8,674 nucleotides of DNA from JBFLYZ01 sp040756415 (lineage in GTDB: Bacteria > Bacteroidota > Bacteroidia > JADZBD01). The position numbers were made by a program, and so were the translations under genes. The notes beneath the pieces are model-generated. The model did no database searches, was not told the DNA's origin, and saw nothing but the letters and a program-made list of their open reading frames with translations. The stretch is from NCBI GenBank assembly GCA_040756415.1, contig JBFLYZ010000099.1, positions 1 through 8,674 of the forward strand, read 5' to 3'. Positions 1-6,609 of the stretch are shown one piece after another. Position 1 is the first letter of the stretch; each line of letters opens with the position of its first letter.

Positions 1-1
1 C

Positions 2-481
2 GGGTCATTCACCGTGGGCGAAAGCGGTGCAGCCATCTACTCCGTAGTGGACCAGAAGAACCAGAACGACCGCGAGAAATGGTATATGATAGACAGCTCG
101 TTTATCACTACCCTGCCCGATACCTGGGGCATCAACCAGCGCTTCATCCTGCTGGCCATCAATAAATGGGATAAAGAATACCAGCGCGTGAACCTGGGCG
201 GGCTGACCTGCGACAGCATGGATTTCTACAATTCAGAAGCGCACGCCAACCAGGTTTTCTTACCCCGAATCGACAGCGATGACCAGGAGCCCCTCTACCT
301 GGGCTTCTTCCATACGGGCGCTTACCAGGAAAGCCTGAGCGGTTACGGTGGTATACAGCATTGCCTTATTCCCGCTCCCAAGCATGTGATCGTGGGCCGG
401 GATGAGAACGGGGAGCTCTACACCAAGCTGTTCGCTAAGGAGCAGAGCTACAAATCCATGCTGAAAATACTGGGTTATTAA
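2..481 (+). CDS. speA: Biosynthetic arginine decarboxylase, C-terminal fragment (5' end outside window)
   Basis: This is the last 159 codons of a gene that begins left of the window; the frame is open from base 2 to the TAA at 479-481. The family converts arginine to agmatine and CO2 with PLP, the first step of one route to putrescine and spermidine, in the cytoplasm. Visible motifs are GGLTCDS, whose cysteine (codon 209-211) aligns with the family's catalytic cysteine contributed across the dimer interface, and GFFHTGAYQESL followed by HCLIPAPKHV near the C-terminus, which I recognise from Bacteroidetes-type arginine decarboxylases. The fold is the alanine racemase/ornithine decarboxylase type (group IV). 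The GTG at 14 opens the sequence GESGAAIY but is surely internal, because a full family member is about 460-660 residues. A diaminopimelate or carboxynorspermidine decarboxylase is less likely given the C-terminal motif set. The gene is separated from the next by 127 bp, so it probably ends its own transcript. Confidence 0.82.
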   Translation, partial: GSFTVGESGAAIYSVVDQKNQNDREKWYMIDSSFITTLPDTWGINQRFILLAINKWDKEYQRVNLGGLTCDSMDFYNSEAHANQVFLPRIDSDDQEPLYLGFFHTGAYQESLSGYGGIQHCLIPAPKHVIVGRDENGELYTKLFAKEQSYKSMLKILGY

Positions 482-517
482 AGCACCGCGCTCATTTCCA
501 GGCCTGACAAAAAATAA

Positions 518-533
518 TTTTGGTGTACCAAAA
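518..533. repeat. 16-bp inverted repeat overlapping the promoter
   Basis: TTTTGGT (518-524) and ACCAAAA (527-533) are perfect inverted arms around a 2-base centre GT. The symmetry is that of a protein-binding site rather than an RNA hairpin, since the 2-base loop is too small for a stable stem. It covers the -33 candidate and most of the spacer of the predicted promoter, so a bound protein would be expected to affect transcription of the 609-1391 gene. Which regulator might bind cannot be told from the sequence. Confidence 0.45.
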
Positions 534-546
534 AATAATATATTTG
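519..546 (+). promoter_or_regulatory. Bacteroidetes-type promoter for the exported-protein gene
   Basis: TATATTTG at 539-546 matches the Bacteroidetes -7 consensus TAnnTTTG exactly, and TTTG at 519-522 is a -33 candidate. The spacer of 16 bp (523-538) is slightly shorter than the usual 17-23. Transcription would start near 552, giving a 5' leader of roughly 55 bases before the ATG at 609. The only in-frame coding in that leader is a trivial 8-codon ORF. Confidence 0.5.
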
Positions 547-608
547 CCCTTATGCAAAAAACGGCTCACACAATTTAACGAGGGGCTTGCATTAATTATA
601 CACCCCAT

Positions 609-1391
609 ATGGCACGCTCCCGTACCGGAAAAATAGTTCTCTCCTTATTTATCGCAGCAGCCCTCACCACCACCATCCTGTCATGGAACGGATGCGCGGG
701 CGGACTGGGCAAAAAGACCGAAGGCACCGTTTTGTACGATGTGACCTATCCTTATATCAAGGAGGATAATATCATGGCCACCGGCCTTCCCAAAGAAGCC
801 AAATACGTCTTCAAAAAGAAATTCACCCTTACCGATATTACCGGCATGATGGGCTTCGTACGGGTGCAGTATATTGCCGATAATGAAAAGAAAACAGTCA
901 AGCAGACCCTGGACCTCTTTCAAAAGCTGTACATCTCCGAGATGGACGAGAAGGAAGTGAAAGCCCGGAACGCGGAATTCCTGCGCGATATCACCGAAGT
1001 GCCGGGCGAGGTAAAGGAAATAGCCGGCTACGAGTGCAAAAAGGCCAGGGCCACCCTGGCCAGCGGCACCGTAATCGATGTTTACTATACCGATCAACTG
1101 GGCTATGACAACATCAACTGGAGCAACCCCTATTCGAAGCTGAAGGGCGTGCTCATGGAGTTCCAGGTGGAAAAATACGGCCTGACCATGAGGCTCGTTG
1201 CCAAATCGGTAACGCTCGACCCGGTCGATGATTCAGAGTTCACCCCCAAGGGCGGTGATTTCAAGAAGATACCCATACAGGATATGGAGGATATGCTCCG
1301 CAAGATCAACCCCATTACCGAGGAAAAGCCCGAAGGGACCCAGCCTCCTGTAGAGGAGCAAAAGAGCGATACAGCGCAAAAACCGCAGTAA
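609..1391 (+). CDS. Exported protein of unknown function (DUF4412/GLPGLI-like)
   Basis: This 260-residue protein has a basic N-terminus (R3, R5, K8), a hydrophobic stretch at about 9-24 and then SWNGCAGG, so it is exported. Cys29 could be lipidated, but WNGC is a poor lipobox, so cleavage by ordinary signal peptidase is equally possible. The body (about 36-215) starts with EGTVLYDVTYP and contains IAGYECKKA (138-146) followed by a VYYTDQL strand (158-164). This layout resembles the DUF4412/GLPGLI-type beta-rich secreted proteins common in Bacteroidetes; the assignment rests on remembered pattern, not a search. The tail (about 235-260) is rich in Pro, Glu, Gln and Lys and is probably disordered. 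No catalytic motif is apparent. The ATG at 609 follows the predicted promoter and gives a proper signal sequence. The gap to dapB is 54 bp, so cotranscription with dapB is possible. Confidence 0.6.
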   Translation: MARSRTGKIVLSLFIAAALTTTILSWNGCAGGLGKKTEGTVLYDVTYPYIKEDNIMATGLPKEAKYVFKKKFTLTDITGMMGFVRVQYIADNEKKTVKQTLDLFQKLYISEMDEKEVKARNAEFLRDITEVPGEVKEIAGYECKKARATLASGTVIDVYYTDQLGYDNINWSNPYSKLKGVLMEFQVEKYGLTMRLVAKSVTLDPVDDSEFTPKGGDFKKIPIQDMEDMLRKINPITEEKPEGTQPPVEEQKSDTAQKPQ

Positions 1392-1445
1392 GCGCACAAG
1401 CCTCAGCCGTTTTCTGCTTACTTTTACAGCTCAAATTTCTACGCT

Positions 1446-2165
1446 ATGAAAATCGCATTGCTCGGTTATGGTAAAATGGGCAAAGAGATCGAGCAGGCGG
1501 CCCTGAAAAGAGGCCACGAGATCATTGCCCGCGTTGACGTATCGAATGCAGCCACATTTACCGCTGCCGAGCTGGGCCGTGCCGATGCGGCTATCGAGTT
1601 CAGCACCCCCGACAGCGCGGTGGCGAATATCTACAAATGCTTTGAGGCCGGGGTGCCGGTAGTGGTGGGGACCACCGGCTGGCTCGACCGGCTGAACGAA
1701 GTGAAAAAGGCCTGCGCGGATCAGAACCAGGGCCTGTTCTATTCTTCCAATTTCAGCATCGGGGTGAACATCTTCTTCAAAGTGAACACCTACCTGGCGA
1801 AGATCATGAACAATTATGCGGATTACGATGTATCGATCGAAGAGATACATCATGTTCATAAGCTGGATTCGCCCAGCGGCACGGGCATATCGCTGGCCGT
1901 CCAGGTGCTCGAGCAGATCAAGCGCAAGAATATCTGGGTGAACAAGGCCCCCGAGAACATGGACGAGCTGGCCATCATCTCCAAACGCGAGGGAGAAGTG
2001 CCCGGCACCCATACCGTGAGCTACAACTCAGCGGTAGATGCCATCGAGATCAGGCACCAGGCGCACAACCGTAAGGGCTTTGCCCTGGGAGCGGTAATGG
2101 CGGCCGAGTTCATGATGAACAAAAAAGGTATCTTCGGCATGGATGACCTGCTCAGGATCGTTTAA
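1446..2165 (+). CDS. dapB: 4-hydroxy-tetrahydrodipicolinate reductase
   Basis: DapB reduces 4-hydroxy-tetrahydrodipicolinate to tetrahydrodipicolinate with NAD(P)H, in the cytoplasmic pathway to diaminopimelate (peptidoglycan) and lysine. The 239-residue product has the N-terminal Rossmann loop GYGKMG (7-12), the VVVGTTGW segment (72-79) that lies by the cofactor, and the family signature EIHHVHKLDSPSGTG (133-147). In that signature the adjacent histidines H135/H136, K139 and the SGTG loop are the catalytic and substrate-binding residues. HNRKGFALGAV (207-217) is the conserved C-terminal block. Length is slightly short of the 265-275 of proteobacterial DapB, as is usual for Bacteroidetes. The ATG at 1446 places the Rossmann motif correctly. 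A possible degenerate -7 box (TACTTTTA, 1419-1426) lies just upstream, but the gene could equally be read from the promoter at 519-546. It is followed by signal peptidase genes, an order I recall as typical of this phylum. Confidence 0.95.
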   Translation: MKIALLGYGKMGKEIEQAALKRGHEIIARVDVSNAATFTAAELGRADAAIEFSTPDSAVANIYKCFEAGVPVVVGTTGWLDRLNEVKKACADQNQGLFYSSNFSIGVNIFFKVNTYLAKIMNNYADYDVSIEEIHHVHKLDSPSGTGISLAVQVLEQIKRKNIWVNKAPENMDELAIISKREGEVPGTHTVSYNSAVDAIEIRHQAHNRKGFALGAVMAAEFMMNKKGIFGMDDLLRIV

Positions 2166-2250
2166 CATTATTTAACAGTGCAGGCATACTATATTTCGCT
2201 TCTTTTGAGTTAAAGTTGATATCGGCCCTGAACAAAATGAGAATGCAGAA

Positions 2251-2268
2251 CCCGCAGGCTGTTGCGGG
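2251..2268. repeat. Small hairpin in the dapB-lepB gap
   Basis: CCCGCA (2251-2256) and TGCGGG (2263-2268) form a perfect 6-bp GC-rich stem with a 6-base loop. It sits 85 bp after the dapB stop and 75 bp before the signal peptidase ATG. On the plus strand it is followed by AATAATTAACC rather than a T-run, so it does not look like a standard intrinsic terminator. It could be a weak attenuator, an mRNA-end stabiliser, or chance. Confidence 0.3.
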
Positions 2269-2343
2269 AATAATTAACCAACCTTGCCTCCTGCCGGAGC
2301 CCACGCGTCCCGGTATGAGGGCGGATTAAAGTAGCCGCTTCAA

Positions 2344-4047
2344 ATGAACCTTTACATCGTACTGCTCATTATCGTCCTCATCCTGCCCTTCGTGGGATTG
2401 TACGGCATCTTTCAGAAAGCCGGCATCGAAGGGTGGAAAGCGTTTGTGCCGTTCTATAACTATTCGCTCTGGCTCCGGCTTATCGGCAAGCCCCAGAGCT
2501 GGCTGGTGTTCCTTGCGCTGCCTTTTATCAATATGGTGGCGCTGCTGCTGATGCGTGCCGACCTGGCCAACCATTTCGGCAAGCGCGATTTCAAAGATCA
2601 TCTCCTGATCTGGCTCTTCCCTTTTCTCTATATGCCTTATATGGGCTTTGCCGGGAGCGTGACCTATACCGGTTATACCGAAAAGGACCGCATAAAAAAA
2701 TCATCGGGCCGCGAATGGGCCGATGCCATCGCTTTCGCTGTGATCGCAGCCACCATCATCCGCACCTTCCTGCTCGAAGCGTTCACCATTCCCACCTCTT
2801 CACTGGAAAAATCGCTGCTGGTAGGCGATTTCCTTTTCGTCAGCAAGGTGAGCTACGGGGCCCGCATACCCATCACCCCGCTTTCCATCCCATTCGCGCA
2901 TAACACCATGCCCCTCACCAAAAGCGCACCCAGCTATTCAGAGGCTGTCAAGCTGCCGTATTACCGGCTGCCGGGCTTCGGCAAGGTAGAACGCAACGAT
3001 TACGTGGTATTCAATTTCCCTGAGGGCGATACGGTTGAGATCAACCATGCCAACCAGAGCTATTACAGCCTGGTGCGCACCTACGGCCGCAACAATGTGT
3101 TCAACCCCGGCTTTGCCGATGAGAACGGCATACCTTTCGAGGAAGTAGTTGTTAGACCCCTGGATAAGAAAGATAACTACGTGAAGCGCTGCGTTGCCCT
3201 GCCTGGAGATAAGTTCGAAATACGCAACAGGGAAATTTACATCAACGGCCAGAAGACGGAAGCGCCAGAAAAAGCGCAGTTCCATTACATAGTCAGGACC
3301 AATGGAGTGGGCTTTTCGCAAAAAACATTACGCGAACTGGATGTGACCGAGGTGGTAACGCCATCGCAGATCAGCCCGAACGAGTACATCATGACCCTGG
3401 CCCAGTACCAGATCGAAAAGCTGAAAACAGTTCCCGGAGTGCTTTCCGTACGCGCCTTCGATCACGACAGCTTTTATTATTTCCTGGGTTACCCGCCCGA
3501 ACAGATCCAGAAATCGGGCATCCTGATGAAGCAGCGCATGGAGATATTCCCCAACGATACCGGCTACCACTGGAGCATCGATAATTATGGCCCCATTACC
3601 ATGCCCTCCAAAGGCTCGACCGTGGAGCTGAGCATGCGCACCCTGCCCCTGTACAAACGCATCATTTCCGTTTACGAGCACAACGACCTGGCCGTGAACA
3701 ACGGGAAGATCTATATCAACGGGCAGGAGGCAAAAAGCTATACTTTCAGGCAGGATTACTACTGGATGATGGGCGACAACCGGCACAATTCGCAGGACTC
3801 ACGGTACTGGGGTTTCGTTCCGGAAGACCACGTGGTAGGCAAGCCGGTCTTCATCTGGCTTTCGCTGGATGAAAAAGAGCCGCTGGCAAAAAAGTTCCGC
3901 TGGAGCCGCGCCTTTACCTTCGTGAGCCGCGATGGGCTGTCCATGCCCTTCTTCATTCCGTTCGTGATCATTGCGGGGGGCATTTCCTGGTATTTTTACA
4001 GGCGGAACAAACAAAAAGAAAAAGCAAAACCCCAGCGGAAGAAATAA
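2344..4047 (+). CDS. lepB: Signal peptidase I, long form with N-terminal membrane domain
   Basis: Type I signal peptidases (family S26) cut signal peptides from exported pre-proteins at the outer face of the inner membrane. This 567-residue form begins with a membrane domain (segments at about 1-22, 52-70 and 86-105) containing KAGIEGWKAFVPFYN (25-39), the hallmark of the DUF5684-type domain. A further membrane segment (127-146) leads into the peptidase. Catalytic residues are visible: Ser153 in IPTSSLEKSL, Lys281 in NYVKRCVALPGD, and box E MMGDNRHNSQDSRYWGFVP (475-493). About 190 residues separate the lysine from box E, and about 120 separate serine from lysine; both gaps are long compared with E. 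coli LepB. A C-terminal membrane segment (534-552) and a lysine/arginine-rich tail follow, absent from the neighbouring paralogue. The start is fixed: an in-frame TAG lies at 2332-2334. It directly abuts the next gene. Confidence 0.93.
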   Translation: MNLYIVLLIIVLILPFVGLYGIFQKAGIEGWKAFVPFYNYSLWLRLIGKPQSWLVFLALPFINMVALLLMRADLANHFGKRDFKDHLLIWLFPFLYMPYMGFAGSVTYTGYTEKDRIKKSSGREWADAIAFAVIAATIIRTFLLEAFTIPTSSLEKSLLVGDFLFVSKVSYGARIPITPLSIPFAHNTMPLTKSAPSYSEAVKLPYYRLPGFGKVERNDYVVFNFPEGDTVEINHANQSYYSLVRTYGRNNVFNPGFADENGIPFEEVVVRPLDKKDNYVKRCVALPGDKFEIRNREIYINGQKTEAPEKAQFHYIVRTNGVGFSQKTLRELDVTEVVTPSQISPNEYIMTLAQYQIEKLKTVPGVLSVRAFDHDSFYYFLGYPPEQIQKSGILMKQRMEIFPNDTGYHWSIDNYGPITMPSKGSTVELSMRTLPLYKRIISVYEHNDLAVNNGKIYINGQEAKSYTFRQDYYWMMGDNRHNSQDSRYWGFVPEDHVVGKPVFIWLSLDEKEPLAKKFRWSRAFTFVSRDGLSMPFFIPFVIIAGGISWYFYRRNKQKEKAKPQRKK

Positions 4048-5082
4048 ATGGACAGGGCCGCCCTCAAAAGCAGCATACTCGAGTGGTCAAGGGCCGTGTT
4101 GTATGCATTCCTGGCCTGGCTCTTTCTCCGCGCTTTCTGTTTTCAGACCTTCAGCATCCCTTCGGCCTCCATGCGCAGGACCCTGCTCGAAGGTGATTAT
4201 ATCGTAGTGAACAAGCTGGCCTATGGAGGGCGCACGCCCATCACCCTGCTCTCCTCCCCTTTCGCGGAACAGAAGCATTACCTCGACTGGATCAGCCTGC
4301 CCTACTTCAGGATATGGGGTTATGCCGATATCGCGCATAACGATGTGGTGGTGTTCAACTTTCCCATGGAGGACGAATACCCGGTCGATCACCGCACCCA
4401 CTACATCAAGCGATGCGTGGGTTTGCCGGGCGATACCTTCCAGGTATCGGACAAGATCATCTACATCAACTCGCAGGCGCTCACCGTGCCCGAACAGGTG
4501 CAGTTCAGCTACACGGTGATCAGCGATACCAGCGGTATCGATTCGGCAACCATCGTTAACCTGGGACTGGAAATGGCCAGCCATCTTCCCTCCGCGGGAA
4601 GGTATACCTTCTTTATGACGCATGCCGCTGCCGACAGCCTGAGAAAAATGGAGAACATCGTATCGGTAGAGATCAATAACCAGGAAAAAGATTATTACGA
4701 AAGCAACTGTTTCCCGGGCGATGACAATTTCAGATGGAACCTCGATAATTTCGGGCCGCTGGTCATTCCCAGGAAAGGCGACAGCGTGCGGATCAGCCTG
4801 AACAACCTGCCACTCTATAAAAGGATCGTGGAGAACTACGAGAAGAACAGCCTGCAGGTCAGGAACGATTCCGTTCTCATCAACGGGAAAGCGGGTTACT
4901 ATACCTTTAAAATGAACTACTACTTCATGATGGGCGATAACCGTCATTTTTCGAACGATTCGCGCGTATGGGGCTTTGTCCCGGAAGATCATATCGTGGG
5001 CAAGGCCTCGTTCATTTTTATCTCGCTCACCGATGAGCCCAACGTTTCGCGCTGGGACCGCGGCTTCAGTTGGATCAGATAG
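4048..5082 (+). CDS. lepB: Signal peptidase I, second shorter paralogue
   Basis: This 344-residue S26 peptidase is a diverged tandem copy of the preceding gene and starts on the base after its TAA, so the two are surely cotranscribed and perhaps translationally coupled. It has one N-terminal membrane segment (about 14-31) and no DUF5684-like domain and no C-terminal anchor. The catalytic set is intact: Ser41 in FSIPSASM, Lys121 in YIKRCVGLPGD, and box E MMGDNRHFSNDSRVWGFVP (294-312). It shares with its neighbour the long region between lysine and box E, including NLDNFGPLVIPRKGD here (231-245) against SIDNYGPITMPSKGS there (411-425), and LPLYKRI. It lacks about 45-50 residues that its neighbour carries between serine and lysine. 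Both copies look functional, suggesting divided substrate preference, which the sequence cannot prove. Confidence 0.93.
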   Translation: MDRAALKSSILEWSRAVLYAFLAWLFLRAFCFQTFSIPSASMRRTLLEGDYIVVNKLAYGGRTPITLLSSPFAEQKHYLDWISLPYFRIWGYADIAHNDVVVFNFPMEDEYPVDHRTHYIKRCVGLPGDTFQVSDKIIYINSQALTVPEQVQFSYTVISDTSGIDSATIVNLGLEMASHLPSAGRYTFFMTHAAADSLRKMENIVSVEINNQEKDYYESNCFPGDDNFRWNLDNFGPLVIPRKGDSVRISLNNLPLYKRIVENYEKNSLQVRNDSVLINGKAGYYTFKMNYYFMMGDNRHFSNDSRVWGFVPEDHIVGKASFIFISLTDEPNVSRWDRGFSWIR

Positions 5083-5083
5083 C

Positions 5084-5692
5084 ATGGATATCCTTCTGCC
5101 GGTAGCTTATTTGCCTCCCCTCTCCTATTGCGCCCGCCTGCTGCGGCACGAGAACGTTTATATCGAGCTGTACGAGCACTTTCCCAAACAGACCTGGCGC
5201 AACCGCTGCAGCATATACAGCCCCAACGGCATACAGCACCTGGTCGTTCCCATCAGCGGGCGCAAAGACAAAATGATCGTTAAAGACGTGCGCCTAAGCA
5301 ACGAGCGCGACTGGCAGACCCTGCACTGGCGCTCGCTCGAAGCAGCCTACCGCTCATCTCCTTTTTTCGAGTATTACGAAGACGAGCTGCGCCCGCATTT
5401 TGAGAAGAAGCACGAGTTCCTCGTAGACCTGGACATGGAGCTGCTCGGCACCCTGCTGGGCCTGCTGAAGCGGGAGCAAAAATTTACCTGCACTGAAAAG
5501 TTTGAGAAAGACCCGGGAGTTAACGATGGAAGGCATTTGCTGGATAAGAAGGCGGTTGCCGCGGCCGCTCTGCCGCGCTATTCCCAGGTATTTGAGAACA
5601 AGCACGGTTTTCTTTCTAACCTGAGCGTAGTTGATCTGCTTTTCAACCAGGGAAATGCCTCGGCCGATTATCTCCGTGAACTCAGCGCATGA
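5084..5692 (+). CDS. WbqC-family protein
   Basis: The 202-residue product matches the WbqC-like family: LPVAYLPPLSY near the start (5-15), IELYEHFPKQTWRNRC (27-42), an HWRSLEAAYRSSPFFEYY block (81-98) and the C-terminal YSQVFENKHGFLSNLS with DLLFNQG (166-190). The family is named after a gene of an O-antigen cluster and is often taken to act in surface-polysaccharide sugar modification, but no reaction is established to my knowledge. It has no signal peptide, so it is cytoplasmic. The ATG at 5084 lies one base past the stop of the signal peptidase gene and exactly begins the conserved LPxAYLPP motif. An in-frame start at 4976 would overlap the upstream gene and add 36 residues of unrelated sequence. 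The gene ends the three-gene block and overlaps by 11 bp the convergent gene on the other strand. Confidence 0.88.
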   Translation: MDILLPVAYLPPLSYCARLLRHENVYIELYEHFPKQTWRNRCSIYSPNGIQHLVVPISGRKDKMIVKDVRLSNERDWQTLHWRSLEAAYRSSPFFEYYEDELRPHFEKKHEFLVDLDMELLGTLLGLLKREQKFTCTEKFEKDPGVNDGRHLLDKKAVAAAALPRYSQVFENKHGFLSNLSVVDLLFNQGNASADYLRELSA

Positions 5693-6554
5693 GCGTGACC
5701 TTGCGCGTCAGCGCCTGGCCTTCCGTTATCAGCCGGATAAAATAAATACCCTGGGGCAGCTCAGCGCAGGCGAATTGTTCAGAATAACTGCCCGCCTGGG
5801 CGGCCGGTAGAATTTTTGAAGCCACGCACCCTCCTGCCGCATTGAACAGTTCCAGCCGAACGCTGCCTCCTGTTCCTTCAACCACAAATGAGGCCAAGAG
5901 ATTATCGCCATCCGTATAGGCGCAGAAAGCCTGCGATGAGCTCTGATCGATCTGTATTCCTGTAGGAGTGGAATACGTAACGGTTATACGGATATGATCG
6001 ACCGTGGGCGTTACCACATTATTGGCATCTGTGTTGTACACCTTCATGTACAGGCCAAAGCCCGGATCGTTGATGTCGGCAGGTGTCCAGGCGGTGCCCC
6101 AGAGATCGGAAGCGCTGCCGTAGCTGTAATAGGCCGGTGCGAGGGACCAGACACCGGGCATGGCCTTGTTCTGCCCGGTGGGCACGCTGTTCTTTACCAG
6201 CTTGATCGTAGAGTCGGCTGTGGAATTGGCCGTTCCCGGCTCGCGGTAAATATCCACGCTGATGCCGTCAATGGTGGCCGTTCCCGGGATGGAAAAGCCG
6301 AAACCGGAAGCATACAGGTAGCGCGACATGTAGCAGGTTGACTGAAAACAAAATCCGTTCTGCTGGAGGTTGACCTTGGCCTGGTTGTTATCCTGCAGGA
6401 ATACATCCGTTTCATTCACCCATATCTCGCCCGGGCAGCCCAGGCAGGCCGCGCTGGGAACGGTAGCCGCTGCCGAAGGATCGTTTGGGCCAGCGGTCTG
6501 CCCGTATGCAGCGAGGGAAAGAAACAAGGCCGGGAGAAAGAATGACTTTTTCAT
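5682..6554 (-). CDS. Secreted T9SS-sorted protein with cysteine-signature domain (paralogue 1)
   Basis: This 290-residue protein starts with a clear signal peptide (MKKSFFLPALFLSLAAYG, then Gln19). The main domain (about 35-197) contains CLGC (37-40), IWVNE, QDNN, FCFQSTCY (68-75), SRYLY, FGFSIP, DSTIKL, WTPADINDPGFG and VDHIRITVTYS. It reads as a beta-sandwich; similar WTPADIN..FG...VDHV.ITVYY patterns recur in environmental secreted proteins from my memory, function unknown. The last part (about 208-290) has the look of a type A T9SS sorting domain: ELPQGIYFIRL (265-275) and a final TRKVTLMR, so the mature protein is likely carried across the outer membrane and released or anchored at the surface. 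Conserved cysteines 37, 40, 69 and 74 could form disulfides; three more lie in the tail region. It lies 55 bp downstream of its paralogue and may share its transcript. Confidence 0.82.
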   Translation of the reverse strand: MKKSFFLPALFLSLAAYGQTAGPNDPSAAATVPSAACLGCPGEIWVNETDVFLQDNNQAKVNLQQNGFCFQSTCYMSRYLYASGFGFSIPGTATIDGISVDIYREPGTANSTADSTIKLVKNSVPTGQNKAMPGVWSLAPAYYSYGSASDLWGTAWTPADINDPGFGLYMKVYNTDANNVVTPTVDHIRITVTYSTPTGIQIDQSSSQAFCAYTDGDNLLASFVVEGTGGSVRLELFNAAGGCVASKILPAAQAGSYSEQFACAELPQGIYFIRLITEGQALTRKVTLMR

Positions 6555-6609
6555 GAGGGATGAATGGATGACAGTATAAATTCAGGAAAGAATTCGCAAT
6601 GCTGCCACC

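Noticed and set aside
499..506. CAGGCCTG palindrome just after speA as a terminator
   Set aside because: An 8-base self-complementary site has no loop and is not followed by a T-run, so it cannot act as an intrinsic terminator.
4976..5083. An upstream in-frame start that would lengthen the WbqC-like protein by 36 residues
   Set aside because: The extra residues are an out-of-frame reading of the signal peptidase's conserved C-terminal end, and the family motif begins at the ATG at 5084.
4087..5085. A 332-codon open frame on the minus strand covering nearly all of the second signal peptidase gene
   Set aside because: It is a mirror of a strongly coding plus-strand frame. Its translation shows no recognisable domain, while the plus frame has intact catalytic motifs. 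Long antisense frames are expected in GC-rich third-position coding DNA.
6579..6594. AATTC/GAATT inverted repeat between the two secreted-protein genes as a terminator
   Set aside because: The stem is only 5 bp and AT-rich with no T-run after it on the minus strand; too weak to call.
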